From the NCBI GenBank assembly GCA_945903465.1, contig CAMDOF010000005.1, forward strand, positions 48,556 to 112,555: DNA of 64,000 bases, given 5' to 3'. The notes beneath the pieces are model-generated. The model was given only the letters and a program-made list of their open reading frames with translations. It was not told the origin of the DNA and searched no databases. The position numbers and the translations under genes were made by a program. This DNA comes from Opitutus sp. GAS368 (lineage in GTDB: Bacteria > Verrucomicrobiota > Verrucomicrobiia > Opitutales > Opitutaceae). Positions within the stretch are counted from its first letter, which is position 1. Each line of letters opens with the position of its first letter. Shown here in pieces: positions 1-8,264 of this stretch.

Positions 1-434
1 GCCAGCACCCGTATCCGTTGCGCCACGACCGCAGCAGAGGCTCCGGTCAGCTGGAGGGCTTCGGCCGTCCGCTTTAGGAACGATTGCACCGGCAGCGTTT
101 CCGGGCACGCCCAGAGCGAGTGTGTCGCGGGCAGTTCCCACTGCACCGTGATACCCTCGCACGTGCCCGAGGCCTGCCACCAATGGGGGACATCCGACCG
201 TACCAACACCAGGTCGCCCCGGCCAAACGGCGTAATCTGATGGCGGAGGTAACGCGTGCCCTCGCCGGACTCGACGAGGGTGAGCTCGGCGGCGCGGTGG
301 CTGTGCCAGTTGCCCTCACCGCTGCCGGGGTCGGCCGTCGGCGAGCGCAGCCAACGTTCGACACGCAACGTGCCCGCGCGCGGAGGCACCGTGGTCGCGG
401 TTGGACTGGAAGCGGCAGCGGGCAAAGGACGCAC
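1..434 (-). CDS. AraC-type regulator, N-terminal sensor part (cut by window edge)
   Basis: An open minus frame runs off base 1 without a stop. The only conventional start in frame is GTG at 434; the frame stays open up to about 546 but holds no ATG. The visible 144 residues match the cupin-like sensor half of AraC-family regulators: N-W-H-S-H-R near residues 42-47, then ELTLVESGEG, RYLRHQITPFGRGDLVLV and the DVPHWW stretch near 81-86 that typically closes the arabinose-binding-like barrel. The DNA-binding HTH half would lie outside the window. It follows a run of minus-strand catabolic genes, so it is plausibly their sugar-responsive activator (inference). The family is fairly certain; the exact start is not. 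Confidence 0.7.
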   Translation of the reverse strand, partial: MRPLPAAASSPTATTVPPRAGTLRVERWLRSPTADPGSGEGNWHSHRAAELTLVESGEGTRYLRHQITPFGRGDLVLVRSDVPHWWQASGTCEGITVQWELPATHSLWACPETLPVQSFLKRTAEALQLTGASAAVVAQRIRVL

Positions 435-584
435 GGTCAGATGCCGGCCGGACCGCGGGGAGCAGCCGTATTCACGGCGATCCTTTTCTGCGGTGCGCGG
501 GCCGGACCAGACCGGCCCGCTCCAGCAGCAGGATGCAGGGATTCATTCATGAAGGGAGATGGGGCTGTTCCGATCGGGGTAGGC

Positions 585-2021
585 TTAGCCACGCAGCGCG
601 TCGATCTCCCAGCCCTTGCGGTACTGGCGTCGCACGAGGGCGGTTGCGGCCGGGTCGTCGAAACGCAGTCGCGCGTCGTCCCACACCAGCCGTCGCCCGG
701 GAACACGTTGCGCGATCGTCCCGAGCATGACGATCTCCGTCAGCGGGCCTGCGACTTCGAACGATGAGGTGGCCGACCGGCCGGCGACGATGGCGTTCGG
801 CCATTCGCGGTAATGATCAAGTTTGTCGGCGGCCAGGTCCGCAAACATCTGTTTCAGCGGCCCGACGGTGTAGTCGCGGTATTTCGCCTCCGGATACAGG
901 CGGGGCGGTGTGCCCGGCGCGGCGTGCATGATGCCCTTGTCACCGATGAAGAGGGAACCGCTGCTGGGAATTTTGAATCCCTCCGGCAGCTTGCTCTTGT
1001 CCACCGGCTGTTCCTTTTTCAGGCCGTCCGACCACGTGTAGCGGAAGCCCTCGTGCGTGTAGCGGGTCGCCGGAAACTCGTAGACGACGGTGCTCGCGTC
1101 CGGATATACGAGCTCGTCCACGTTGCTGACCTCGGCGCGGAGCGCAGTCGGCGCCCCGAGTTCGAGCGCCCACACGACCACGTCCATGATGTGGCAGCCC
1201 ATGTCGCCCATCGAGCCGGTACCGTATTCCTTCCAGGCCCGCCAATTGAAGTTGTGGTAGAGATGCGTCTTGTAGGGTCGCGGGGCACCGGCGCCGATCC
1301 ACTCGTGCCAATGGATGTCCTTTGGCACCGGATCCTCGCCGACCGCCAGCTCCTTGATGCCCGGAAGCCAGACCGGCTTTGTGCCGAGGAACGAGTACGC
1401 CTCGCGGACTTTTCCGATGACACCGTTCCGGATTACCTGGACGGCGCAGCGATAGCCCGTGCTGGAGTGATACTGGTTGCCCATGTGCGTGACGACGCCT
1501 TTCGCCCGGGCGAACTCGCGCATGACGCGGGCCTCATGCACGGTCTGGGTCATGGGCTTTTGCACGAACACGTGCTTCCCCATCGCCATGGCCGTGAGCG
1601 CGACCGTGGCGTGCATGTGGTCGGGAATGGAAACGGTGACCGCGTCGATGTCCTTCTGCTCAAGCATCCGGCGAAAATCCGTGTAGAGCTTCGCCTTGGG
1701 GAACATCCGGGCCGCGGCACCGATACCGAGGGAGCGCGCGAGCTGCCCCGGAGCAAGGTTTGGCGGTTGCGAACCGCCGTCGCGGTGATCGATATCGCAG
1801 AGGGCGACGATGTCGTGGTATGCCCCCTCGCCACTCACGCCGCGCAGGTCGTCCCAGCCTTTGCCGGCGGCACCGATGCACGCGATCCGGACCCGGCGGA
1901 CGGACGGGTTGGCACGCGCCCGCCCCGGCAACGCGCCGAGCAGACCGAGCGACACACCGCCGGCGGCGACGGACTTCGCGAATTTCCGGCGCGTCATTGG
2001 GATTGGTCTGGGTGTATTCAT
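585..2021 (-). CDS. Gfo/Idh/MocA family oxidoreductase, Tat-exported (copy 1)
   Basis: 478 residues. The N terminus carries a twin-arginine signal (MTRRKFAKSVAAGG followed by a hydrophobic stretch and ARA), so export to the periplasm is likely. The Rossmann part starts with VRIACIGAAGKGWDDL, and the MocA active-site Lys motif appears as VFVQKPMTQTVHEA, with Gln in place of the usual Glu. Family members are NAD(P)-dependent sugar dehydrogenases or oxidoreductases acting on pyranosides; the substrate here is unknown. It is a close paralogue of the copy at 5984-7420: identical length, the same WEIDALR C terminus and long shared blocks. The two copies flank a propeller, a thioredoxin protein and a TIM barrel, which suggests a duplicated step in one pathway. 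Confidence 0.9.
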   Translation of the reverse strand: MNTPRPIPMTRRKFAKSVAAGGVSLGLLGALPGRARANPSVRRVRIACIGAAGKGWDDLRGVSGEGAYHDIVALCDIDHRDGGSQPPNLAPGQLARSLGIGAAARMFPKAKLYTDFRRMLEQKDIDAVTVSIPDHMHATVALTAMAMGKHVFVQKPMTQTVHEARVMREFARAKGVVTHMGNQYHSSTGYRCAVQVIRNGVIGKVREAYSFLGTKPVWLPGIKELAVGEDPVPKDIHWHEWIGAGAPRPYKTHLYHNFNWRAWKEYGTGSMGDMGCHIMDVVVWALELGAPTALRAEVSNVDELVYPDASTVVYEFPATRYTHEGFRYTWSDGLKKEQPVDKSKLPEGFKIPSSGSLFIGDKGIMHAAPGTPPRLYPEAKYRDYTVGPLKQMFADLAADKLDHYREWPNAIVAGRSATSSFEVAGPLTEIVMLGTIAQRVPGRRLVWDDARLRFDDPAATALVRRQYRKGWEIDALRG

Positions 2022-2196
2022 AATATTGTTCCGGTTCGTCTCTGGCGCTGATTCATGGTCATATTCACTCCGGATGCTGCAACTTGGAGCATCCTGGGGC
2101 GGTCTGAGCTTCCAATTGCTGGTCCATAGGGTGGACCAACGAGGTGGGTGCTCTCAAGGTGGGCTGAGCGTCACTCAAGCTCGTCGGCCAGCGCCG

Positions 2197-3696
2197 TCAT
2201 TCGAAGCGGAACGAATAAAGCTTCGTCCGCCGCATCCGGATTTCGAGGCAGACGCTCCGCCCCTTCAGCGTCGCCAGGTTGCCCTGCGGCCAGGCGACAA
2301 GCGCGCCGATCGTGTTTTTCTGCAGCGGCGGACAATCTTCGACGGAGAACCCGGGGAGAGCCCGGCCGGCTTCATCGAGCAGGCCGATGCGAATCTCGCC
2401 CAACGCCCCGGTATCGACATTGAGCAGCAGCCGGTCGCCGGTCACCCGCACCGGGACAGTGCGGGCGGTGCCCTCGACGTTCGCCGCGGTCAGCGAGACG
2501 AAACCATCCACGCGCTGCACGAAACGAACGATGACGCCGTCCTGTTTCAGTTCCCGCGCCGGCTCGTCGCCGTGCTGGCTTTCGAACTCGTTCGCATACT
2601 GCCAAATCTCGTCGCCCTTCACCACCATCCCGCTCGTCATATAGATCATCCTCCGATCCTCGGGCGACGCCACCATCGGACTGGCGTAGGGCATACGGTC
2701 GTAACGATGCCAGTGAATGCCGTTACGACTGCCGGCAAATTCCGTCCCCACCGGCCCGTGCTTCTGGCCCTGGTAGTTCGCCGTGGGGGAACCATCCTTG
2801 CGGCGGAAGAACGCCGGAAACGCGACGTACCACGAAGGATCCAAAGGGTACGGCTGCGCCACCATGGTGTAGACATCGGTGCGGGACGGATCCCGCCCAT
2901 CGCACTCAAAGACGGTGGGCACCTCGTCCAAGGCGTATCGCAGCGAATCGGGCTTCCCCGACCCCCGGCCGCGACCGCTCGGCTCGATTCCCGTCGGCTC
3001 CTTAAGACTGCTCACCTCGAGCCGTTTGACAGTGCGGTACTGCGGCGACCAGCCGCGAAAATAGAGCACGTACTTGCCAATCCGCTGATCCCAGAACGCG
3101 ACGTTCTGGGTATCGGAGGGAAACTTCAGGAAACCGGGCTCATCCGCCTGCCAGCGAAGCCCGTCCGGCGAGGTGAACCGGCCCACACCGCCGTAGGGAA
3201 AATTGAGGTTCGAGACCGCGACATAACGTTCCGCCGGCGATGCAGCGTTGGGATCGATGAACGGCGTAAACCCGGCGCTTCCTCCTTTCAACAGGTTGGT
3301 CTCCTTGCTGCCCTCGTACTCCACGAGCCCAAGCGAGGGCTTGGTGAAATGGATGCCGTCCCGCGATTCGGCGTAAGCGAGCCCGGCGGAAGGCCGCCCC
3401 TGCTTCGCGCGCGCGTGATACCAGAGCCGCACCCGATCACCCTCTTGCAGGACCGAGGAATAAAAACCGAGCATCAGGCTCTCCCAAGGACGATCCGGTC
3501 GGAGCACGACCTCGTGCCGCTGCGCGGGGTTGATCGTGATCTGGAGATCTTGGAGCGACGACAGCAGGGCCGGCTCAAGAAACAAATAACGCCTGGCCGC
3601 GAACGTCGCCGTCGCCGCTGGCACGGTGACCGTTAACAACAAGGCGGCAACGCCCAGGGTGGAACGAGCGAGGGTTTGAAGCAGGGCGGGGCTCAT
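2197..3696 (-). CDS. Secreted five-bladed-propeller (GH32/43-like fold) protein, copy A
   Basis: 499 residues with a Sec-type signal peptide (hydrophobic residues about 12-30, ending ATATFA). The body resembles a family of secreted proteins predicted to fold as the five-bladed beta-propeller of GH32/GH43/GH68 enzymes. Hallmarks shared with the paralogues at 22741 and 44880 are the DRPWE block near the N terminus, LAYAESRDGIHFTKPSLGL, SDTQNVAFWDQR, YVLYFRGW, a PLDPSWYVAFPAFFRR block and GALGEIRIGLLDEAG near the C terminus. The last resembles a small beta domain that often closes these proteins. Catalytic residues cannot be assigned by eye, so glycosidase activity is an inference. It lies 43 bases downstream of the thioredoxin gene in the same orientation. 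Confidence 0.75.
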   Translation of the reverse strand: MSPALLQTLARSTLGVAALLLTVTVPAATATFAARRYLFLEPALLSSLQDLQITINPAQRHEVVLRPDRPWESLMLGFYSSVLQEGDRVRLWYHARAKQGRPSAGLAYAESRDGIHFTKPSLGLVEYEGSKETNLLKGGSAGFTPFIDPNAASPAERYVAVSNLNFPYGGVGRFTSPDGLRWQADEPGFLKFPSDTQNVAFWDQRIGKYVLYFRGWSPQYRTVKRLEVSSLKEPTGIEPSGRGRGSGKPDSLRYALDEVPTVFECDGRDPSRTDVYTMVAQPYPLDPSWYVAFPAFFRRKDGSPTANYQGQKHGPVGTEFAGSRNGIHWHRYDRMPYASPMVASPEDRRMIYMTSGMVVKGDEIWQYANEFESQHGDEPARELKQDGVIVRFVQRVDGFVSLTAANVEGTARTVPVRVTGDRLLLNVDTGALGEIRIGLLDEAGRALPGFSVEDCPPLQKNTIGALVAWPQGNLATLKGRSVCLEIRMRRTKLYSFRFE

Positions 3697-3739
3697 GGAG
3701 AGAAAGGCGAACCTCCTTCAGACGGCCTGTTTCGGAAAA

Positions 3740-4936
3740 TCATCCGCGTTCTCCGGGTGAAAAATACGGCCCCAGCGTGTCCACGAGGCGGTTGATCAGT
3801 TCCCGTTCATCGAGCTCGCCCGTGTGCCGCCAGAGGATTTTTCCGTCCGGGCCCATCAGGACCGTGTGGGGCACTCCGCCCGGCCAGTCTGGGTCGAGCG
3901 CCTGCATGAGGGGCTGCCAGTCGCTGTCGGCATAAACGTAATGGTTCGTCCGCCGGCCTTCTTTCTTGAGCGCGGAATGCGTCCGCGCCGGAACTCCTGC
4001 GTGCTGCCCCTCAAGGAACTCCTGCACGCGCGCAGCCTGTTTGGGATGATCAACACTCACCGTGATCAGATCGAAAGGCCGCATGCTGAACCGTCGCATC
4101 GCCTGCACGAGCGTGGGGAATTCTTCGACGCACGGCCCGCACCAGGTTGCCCAAACATTGATCAGGCGGAAACGGCCCGCTGAATTCGTCGTGAGCGCCT
4201 TGATCGAGGCGAGGTCGGCGGTCTCGACCATCACCGGCTCGGCATCCCAGCGGGCCACCCGCTTGGCGACGGATTCCTTCTTTGCGCGCCATTTGGTCGA
4301 GCAGCCGTGGGGCTTGGTCGTTTCAACCGGGACCGGACGGCCGGCCAGCATCGCCTCGACCGCGGCGCGCGCATCCTGCGTCTTGATACTCGCCGGATCG
4401 GCATAGGGTGAATTGTCGAACTGGCCTTTGTAGCGGAGCCGACGTTCCGCGTCGAAGAGGAACACGTGCGGCGTGGTGAGGCAGCCGTACGCCATCGCGG
4501 TCGTCTGCGTCTCGCCGTCCCACAGGTAAGGGAACGGCAGCTGCACCTCTACCGCGTAGCGCTTCATGTCCTCGAATCCGTCGTCGTAGCGAGAGTAGCC
4601 AAGTTCATCGACGCTCAGACCCTCGGGATGATTGGGGTTGATGCCCACGACGGCCACGCCGCGTGCCGCCATCTCTTGGGCGAACTTCACCAATCTCGGC
4701 GCGGTGGCGTTGGAGTCCGGACAGTGATTGGAAATGAATGCCACCATCAGCACGGGCGCGGAGCGATAGTCGGTCAGCGCATGCGTGCGGCCGTCGATGC
4801 CGGGCAGGCGGAAATCCGGCGCCGCGTCGCCGATCGCGAGCGTGGCGCTCTCCAGAGCACCCGGGTTGGACTGCGCGATCGCGGGAGCCGTCGCCAGCCA
4901 TCCTCCGATCGCAAAAAGGAGGAAGCGCACGGTCAT
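3740..4936 (-). CDS. Secreted double-thioredoxin protein (peroxiredoxin-like plus TlpA-like)
   Basis: 398 residues. The signal peptide is at about 1-21 (AIAQ cleavage region). Domain 1 (about 32-200) is redoxin-like: IGDAAPDFRLPGIDG, a lone Cys72 in NHCPDSN instead of CxxC, and a second Cys152 before the cis-Pro TPHVFLF. A KPHGCSTKW linker follows. Domain 2 (about 235-395) is TlpA-like with the redox pair WCGPC (Cys266, Cys269) and the cis-Pro GGVPHTVLM. It probably reduces or exchanges thiols in the periplasm. The start was chosen because ATG at 4936-4934 overlaps the TGA of the upstream TIM-barrel gene (ATGA), which implies translational coupling. The longer open frame upstream overlaps that gene and is a shadow. 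Confidence 0.85.
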   Translation of the reverse strand: MTVRFLLFAIGGWLATAPAIAQSNPGALESATLAIGDAAPDFRLPGIDGRTHALTDYRSAPVLMVAFISNHCPDSNATAPRLVKFAQEMAARGVAVVGINPNHPEGLSVDELGYSRYDDGFEDMKRYAVEVQLPFPYLWDGETQTTAMAYGCLTTPHVFLFDAERRLRYKGQFDNSPYADPASIKTQDARAAVEAMLAGRPVPVETTKPHGCSTKWRAKKESVAKRVARWDAEPVMVETADLASIKALTTNSAGRFRLINVWATWCGPCVEEFPTLVQAMRRFSMRPFDLITVSVDHPKQAARVQEFLEGQHAGVPARTHSALKKEGRRTNHYVYADSDWQPLMQALDPDWPGGVPHTVLMGPDGKILWRHTGELDERELINRLVDTLGPYFSPGERG

Positions 4937-5925
4937 CCGGTGACTTTCCCGAGGCGCGCAGGCCGCACCAGCCCAGCGCGGTCCATCAGCGGCGCGAGGC
5001 GCTCGTAGCAGAGTTTCGCCGTGGGCACGGGCTGGTATCCGGGCTTCCGATGCACGTGCGCGCTCACCTCCACATTTACAAAGCCCGAGTATTTCAGTTC
5101 CTTGAGCAACCGGAAGTAGGCGAGATAGTCCGTCTTGCCGTCGCCGGGCAGCAGGTAGTCGTGCTTCTCCGACGTGCCTTGGGAATCCTTCACCACAATC
5201 AGTGGGGAGACGTTGATGAGCTGGCGCAGGCTTTCCTCCAGCGGGAAGCCCTCGACGTAAAAATGACTGTAGTCGAAGACGATCCGGATGCGCGGGCTGC
5301 CAACGGCGTTGAGCAGCCAGAGGACGCGTTCGACGCTCTGCACCGCGTCGCCCGCGTGCGGCTTGAAGGTGAGCGTGGTGTTGCCGTTCTCCAGGATCGG
5401 CACCCAGGTTCGGAGTTCGTCGACCATCGCATTTTTGGCGGTTTCCCACTCCGCCTTTTTCCGCCCTAGGATGGTGTCGAGATACGGCGGACGCGACGGC
5501 ATCAGCTCGTTGCCCAGCTCGACGGCGAGCTTCAGCCGGTCGAGGTTCTTGGCCTTGGCGTCCGCCGTGCCGCGCAGCGGAATACTCTCAATAACGGAAG
5601 GGAGAGCCAGGCCGGAATCCTCGATCTGCCGCCGCAGTGTCCGGCGGTTCTCCGGCGACAGCTTGGCGGGATCGGCCGGCCAGCCTGGCATGAGGCAGAG
5701 CTGCAGGCCGTCGTAGCCGGTCTCCTTGATGACCCGGAGCGCGTCGGGCGTCGTGAGGTCCTTCATCCCGTAGGTGCCAATCGTCAGTCCGGCGGTCGGC
5801 GAAGATTTGGCCGCGGCCGCCAGCAGCGGTGCGGAGACGAACGCCCCGAGACTGGCGCCGACGATGACACGGGAGAAGTCGCGCCGGCTCATCGGAGCGG
5901 CGCCAGGAAGCAGGGATTCGTTCAT
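4933..5925 (-). CDS. Sugar phosphate isomerase/epimerase-type TIM barrel, Tat signal
   Basis: 330 residues from ATG at 5925. A twin-arginine type leader (PMSRRDFSRVIVGASLGAF) precedes a TIM barrel of the AP-endonuclease-2/xylose-isomerase-like fold: LTIGTYGMKDLTTPDALRV opening the barrel, GYDGLQLCLMPGW, RIVFDYSHFYVEG and a terminal FVNVEVSAHVHRKPGY. Members isomerise or epimerise sugars, or act on 3-keto-sugars, with a divalent metal; the conserved Glu and His candidates are those in VEVSAHVH. The gene sits between the second MocA gene and the thioredoxin gene. It overlaps the latter by four bases, so it is part of the same operon. Confidence 0.8.
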   Translation of the reverse strand: MNESLLPGAAPMSRRDFSRVIVGASLGAFVSAPLLAAAAKSSPTAGLTIGTYGMKDLTTPDALRVIKETGYDGLQLCLMPGWPADPAKLSPENRRTLRRQIEDSGLALPSVIESIPLRGTADAKAKNLDRLKLAVELGNELMPSRPPYLDTILGRKKAEWETAKNAMVDELRTWVPILENGNTTLTFKPHAGDAVQSVERVLWLLNAVGSPRIRIVFDYSHFYVEGFPLEESLRQLINVSPLIVVKDSQGTSEKHDYLLPGDGKTDYLAYFRLLKELKYSGFVNVEVSAHVHRKPGYQPVPTAKLCYERLAPLMDRAGLVRPARLGKVTG

Positions 5926-5983
5926 GTGAAATTGAGATTCGCGTCTTGGTTTTGCTCTGGGCTCTCGACTGCATTGGTCCGAC

Positions 5984-7420
5984 CTACGCCCGCAGCGCGT
6001 CAATCTCCCAGCCCTTGCGATACTGGCGGCGCACGAGGGCGGTCGCGGCCGGGTCGTCGAAGCGCAGGTTGGCCGCGTCCCACGCCAGGTGCCGTCCGGG
6101 GACGCGCTGGGCGATCGTGCCGAGCATGACAATCTCGGTGAGCGGGCCGGCGACATCGAACGAGGAGGTGGCCTGGCGGCCGGCGAGGATCGCGTTCGGC
6201 CACTCCAGATAATGGTCGAGTTTCTCGGCGGCCAGGTCCGCGAACATCTGCTTGAGCGGCCCGACCGTATAGTCGCGGAATTTCTCCTGCGGATACAGGC
6301 GGGGCGGCGAGCCGGGCGAGGCGTGCAGGATACCTTCGTCGCCGATGAAGAGGGAGCCGCCGCCGGGGACTTTGAAGCCCTCCGGCAGCTTGCTCGCGTC
6401 GACCGGCTGCTCCTTCTTCAAACCATCCGACCAGGTGTAACGGAACCCCGCGTGTGTGTAGCGGGTCGCGGGAAAATCGTAGACCACCGTGCTTGCCTCC
6501 GGATACACGAGTTCGTCCATGTTGCTGATCTCAGCGCGGAGCGCGGTCGGCGCCCCGAGTTCGAGCGCCCAGACGACGACGTCCATGACGTGGCAGCCCA
6601 TGTCGCCCATCGACCCGGTCCCGAATTCCTTCCAGGCCCGCCAATTGAAATTGTGGTAGAGGTGCGTCTTGTACGGACGCGGCTGCGCGACGCCCAACCA
6701 ATGGTTCCAATGGATGTCCTTCGGCACGGGATCCTCGCCGACGGCCAGCTCCTTGATGCGCGGAAGCCAGACCGGCTTCGTGCTGAGGAACGAGTACGCC
6801 TCGCGGACTTTGCCGATGACGCCGCTCCGGATTGCATTCACCGCGCAGCGATATCCCGTGCTGGAATGATACTGGTTGCCCATGTGCGTGACGACGCCCT
6901 GCTTTCGGGCGAATTCCCGCATGACACGCGCCTCGTGTACGGTCTGCGTCAGCGGTTTCTGCACGAACACGTGTTTCCCCATCGCCATGGCCGTGAGCGC
7001 CACGGTGGCGTGCATGTGGTCGGGAATGGAAATGGTGACGGCCTCGATGTCCTTCTGCTCGAGCATCCGGCGAAAATCCGAGTAGAGCTTCGCCTTGGGG
7101 AACATCCGGGCGGCGGCGCCGATGCCGAGGGAGCGTGCGGTCTGCACCGGGGCAAGGTTGGACGGCTGCGGTCCGCCGTCACGGTGGTCGATGTCGCAGA
7201 GCGCCACGACGTCGTGCAACCGGCCTTCGCCGCTCACGCCGCGCAAGTCGTCCCAGCCCTTGCCGGCGGCGCCGACGCAGGCGATCCGAAGGCGCCGGCC
7301 GGAAGGATTGGCGCGCGCGCGCCGCGGAAGCGCGCCGAGGAGGCCAAGCCACGCGCCGCCGGCGACGACAGTCCGGCCGAATTCGCGGCGGGTCATTGAG
7401 GTTGTCTTGGTCGTATTCAT
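5984..7420 (-). CDS. Gfo/Idh/MocA family oxidoreductase, Tat-exported (copy 2)
   Basis: 478 residues from ATG at 7420 (MNTTKTTSMTRREFGR), the position equivalent to the start of copy 1. It has a Tat leader with RR, a hydrophobic core and ARA, then the Rossmann motif LRIACVGAAGKGWDDL and the active-site region VFVQKPLTQTVHEA. The length equals copy 1 and the similarity extends over the whole length, with differences mainly at surface-like positions, so this is a recent or selectively maintained duplication. The next gene, the TIM barrel, begins 58 bases downstream. MocA plus TIM barrel is a common pairing in pathways that oxidise a sugar ring carbon and then epimerise or cleave it; the specific substrate is unknown. 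Confidence 0.9.
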   Translation of the reverse strand: MNTTKTTSMTRREFGRTVVAGGAWLGLLGALPRRARANPSGRRLRIACVGAAGKGWDDLRGVSGEGRLHDVVALCDIDHRDGGPQPSNLAPVQTARSLGIGAAARMFPKAKLYSDFRRMLEQKDIEAVTISIPDHMHATVALTAMAMGKHVFVQKPLTQTVHEARVMREFARKQGVVTHMGNQYHSSTGYRCAVNAIRSGVIGKVREAYSFLSTKPVWLPRIKELAVGEDPVPKDIHWNHWLGVAQPRPYKTHLYHNFNWRAWKEFGTGSMGDMGCHVMDVVVWALELGAPTALRAEISNMDELVYPEASTVVYDFPATRYTHAGFRYTWSDGLKKEQPVDASKLPEGFKVPGGGSLFIGDEGILHASPGSPPRLYPQEKFRDYTVGPLKQMFADLAAEKLDHYLEWPNAILAGRQATSSFDVAGPLTEIVMLGTIAQRVPGRHLAWDAANLRFDDPAATALVRRQYRKGWEIDALRA

Positions 7421-7577
7421 GGGGATGAGACAAGGACCGCGCCGGAGTTGCGTGGTGGATCCAATTTGAGGTGTCCGGAGATTAGGACGCCGCAGCCTGT
7501 AACGGGGAGGCGTCCAAACAAAACCGGAAAGTTGTGGTCCTGAGAGCGGACCGGACAATGCGGTGGGCGAAAATGCA

Positions 7578-8261
7578 TCAAACTGAAACCAGGTTTTCCT
7601 GGCAGTTCTCCAAATAATACACCGCCGCCTGAAAGGGGGCTGTCGTGGTTGTGTCGGCCAAGGCATCGGCGACAGTGGCTCCGGCGGATTTCACGTGGGC
7701 GCCGGAGATCCCCTCAATCAACACCGCACAGGATGGAACGATCGTCGGAACAACCCTGACGGTAGCCTCGGCCGTGACGACGTCGCTGGCTCCGGCGTCT
7801 GTCAGGCAGAGGTGTGCGCCGACGATTCCCGGCCGGAGGGCGACGGTCGGCAGGATTGTGCGAGCGAGCCTTTCCGTGGTTTGCTCGCGTTGATCTGCGG
7901 CAACCTCGAAACGCAGGGTAAGCACGAATCCCCCTTGGCCGACGCCGGCGGTATGGACGATGCGGCAGATCGAACGTGCGACATCGCGGAATCCCGGCAA
8001 CACCCGCTTGGTCCAGGGCGTAGGGGAATTGAGCCGGGAAAGATATTCGGGGCCCGACAAGATTTCGAGTCCGTCCGCCTCGTAGAGATTGAAGAACTCC
8101 GGTTCGCCTTCGATTGCGCGGTAGCGGCGTCCGCGCCGGAAGCCGGCGATGGCCAGGCGCTCGGGCATGTGCTCACGGTTGTGCCACTCGTGGAAATCGG
8201 CGCGGAATTCGCCGAGCACATTGTGCCAGATCAGCACGGCGGCTTGGCCGGAGAGACTCAT
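7578..8261 (-). CDS. Putative dimeric alpha/beta-barrel (EthD/DUF4286-like) protein
   Basis: 227 residues with no signal peptide, so probably cytoplasmic. The N-terminal half carries a ferredoxin-like pattern: FRADFHEWHNREHMPERLA, AGFRRGRRYRAIEG and EFFNLYEADGLEIL. This resembles EthD or stress-responsive A/B-barrel proteins in which the WHNREHMPERL helix and following strands form a dimer. A second, weaker copy of the fold may occupy residues about 115-220 (LTLRFEVAADQREQ to AAVYYLE). The function is unknown; such proteins sometimes act as small-molecule isomerases or cyclases in degradation clusters. It begins three bases after the stop of the Asp-box gene upstream, so it is co-transcribed with it. 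Confidence 0.6.
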   Translation of the reverse strand: MSLSGQAAVLIWHNVLGEFRADFHEWHNREHMPERLAIAGFRRGRRYRAIEGEPEFFNLYEADGLEILSGPEYLSRLNSPTPWTKRVLPGFRDVARSICRIVHTAGVGQGGFVLTLRFEVAADQREQTTERLARTILPTVALRPGIVGAHLCLTDAGASDVVTAEATVRVVPTIVPSCAVLIEGISGAHVKSAGATVADALADTTTTAPFQAAVYYLENCQENLVSV

Positions 8262-8264
8262 GGT

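Noticed and set aside
1810..3636. A 608-codon plus frame
   Set aside because: Antisense to the MocA and propeller genes; no recognisable motif.
4937..5449. N-terminal extension of the thioredoxin gene
   Set aside because: It overlaps the TIM-barrel gene in another frame, while an ATGA-coupled start with a signal peptide exists at 4936.
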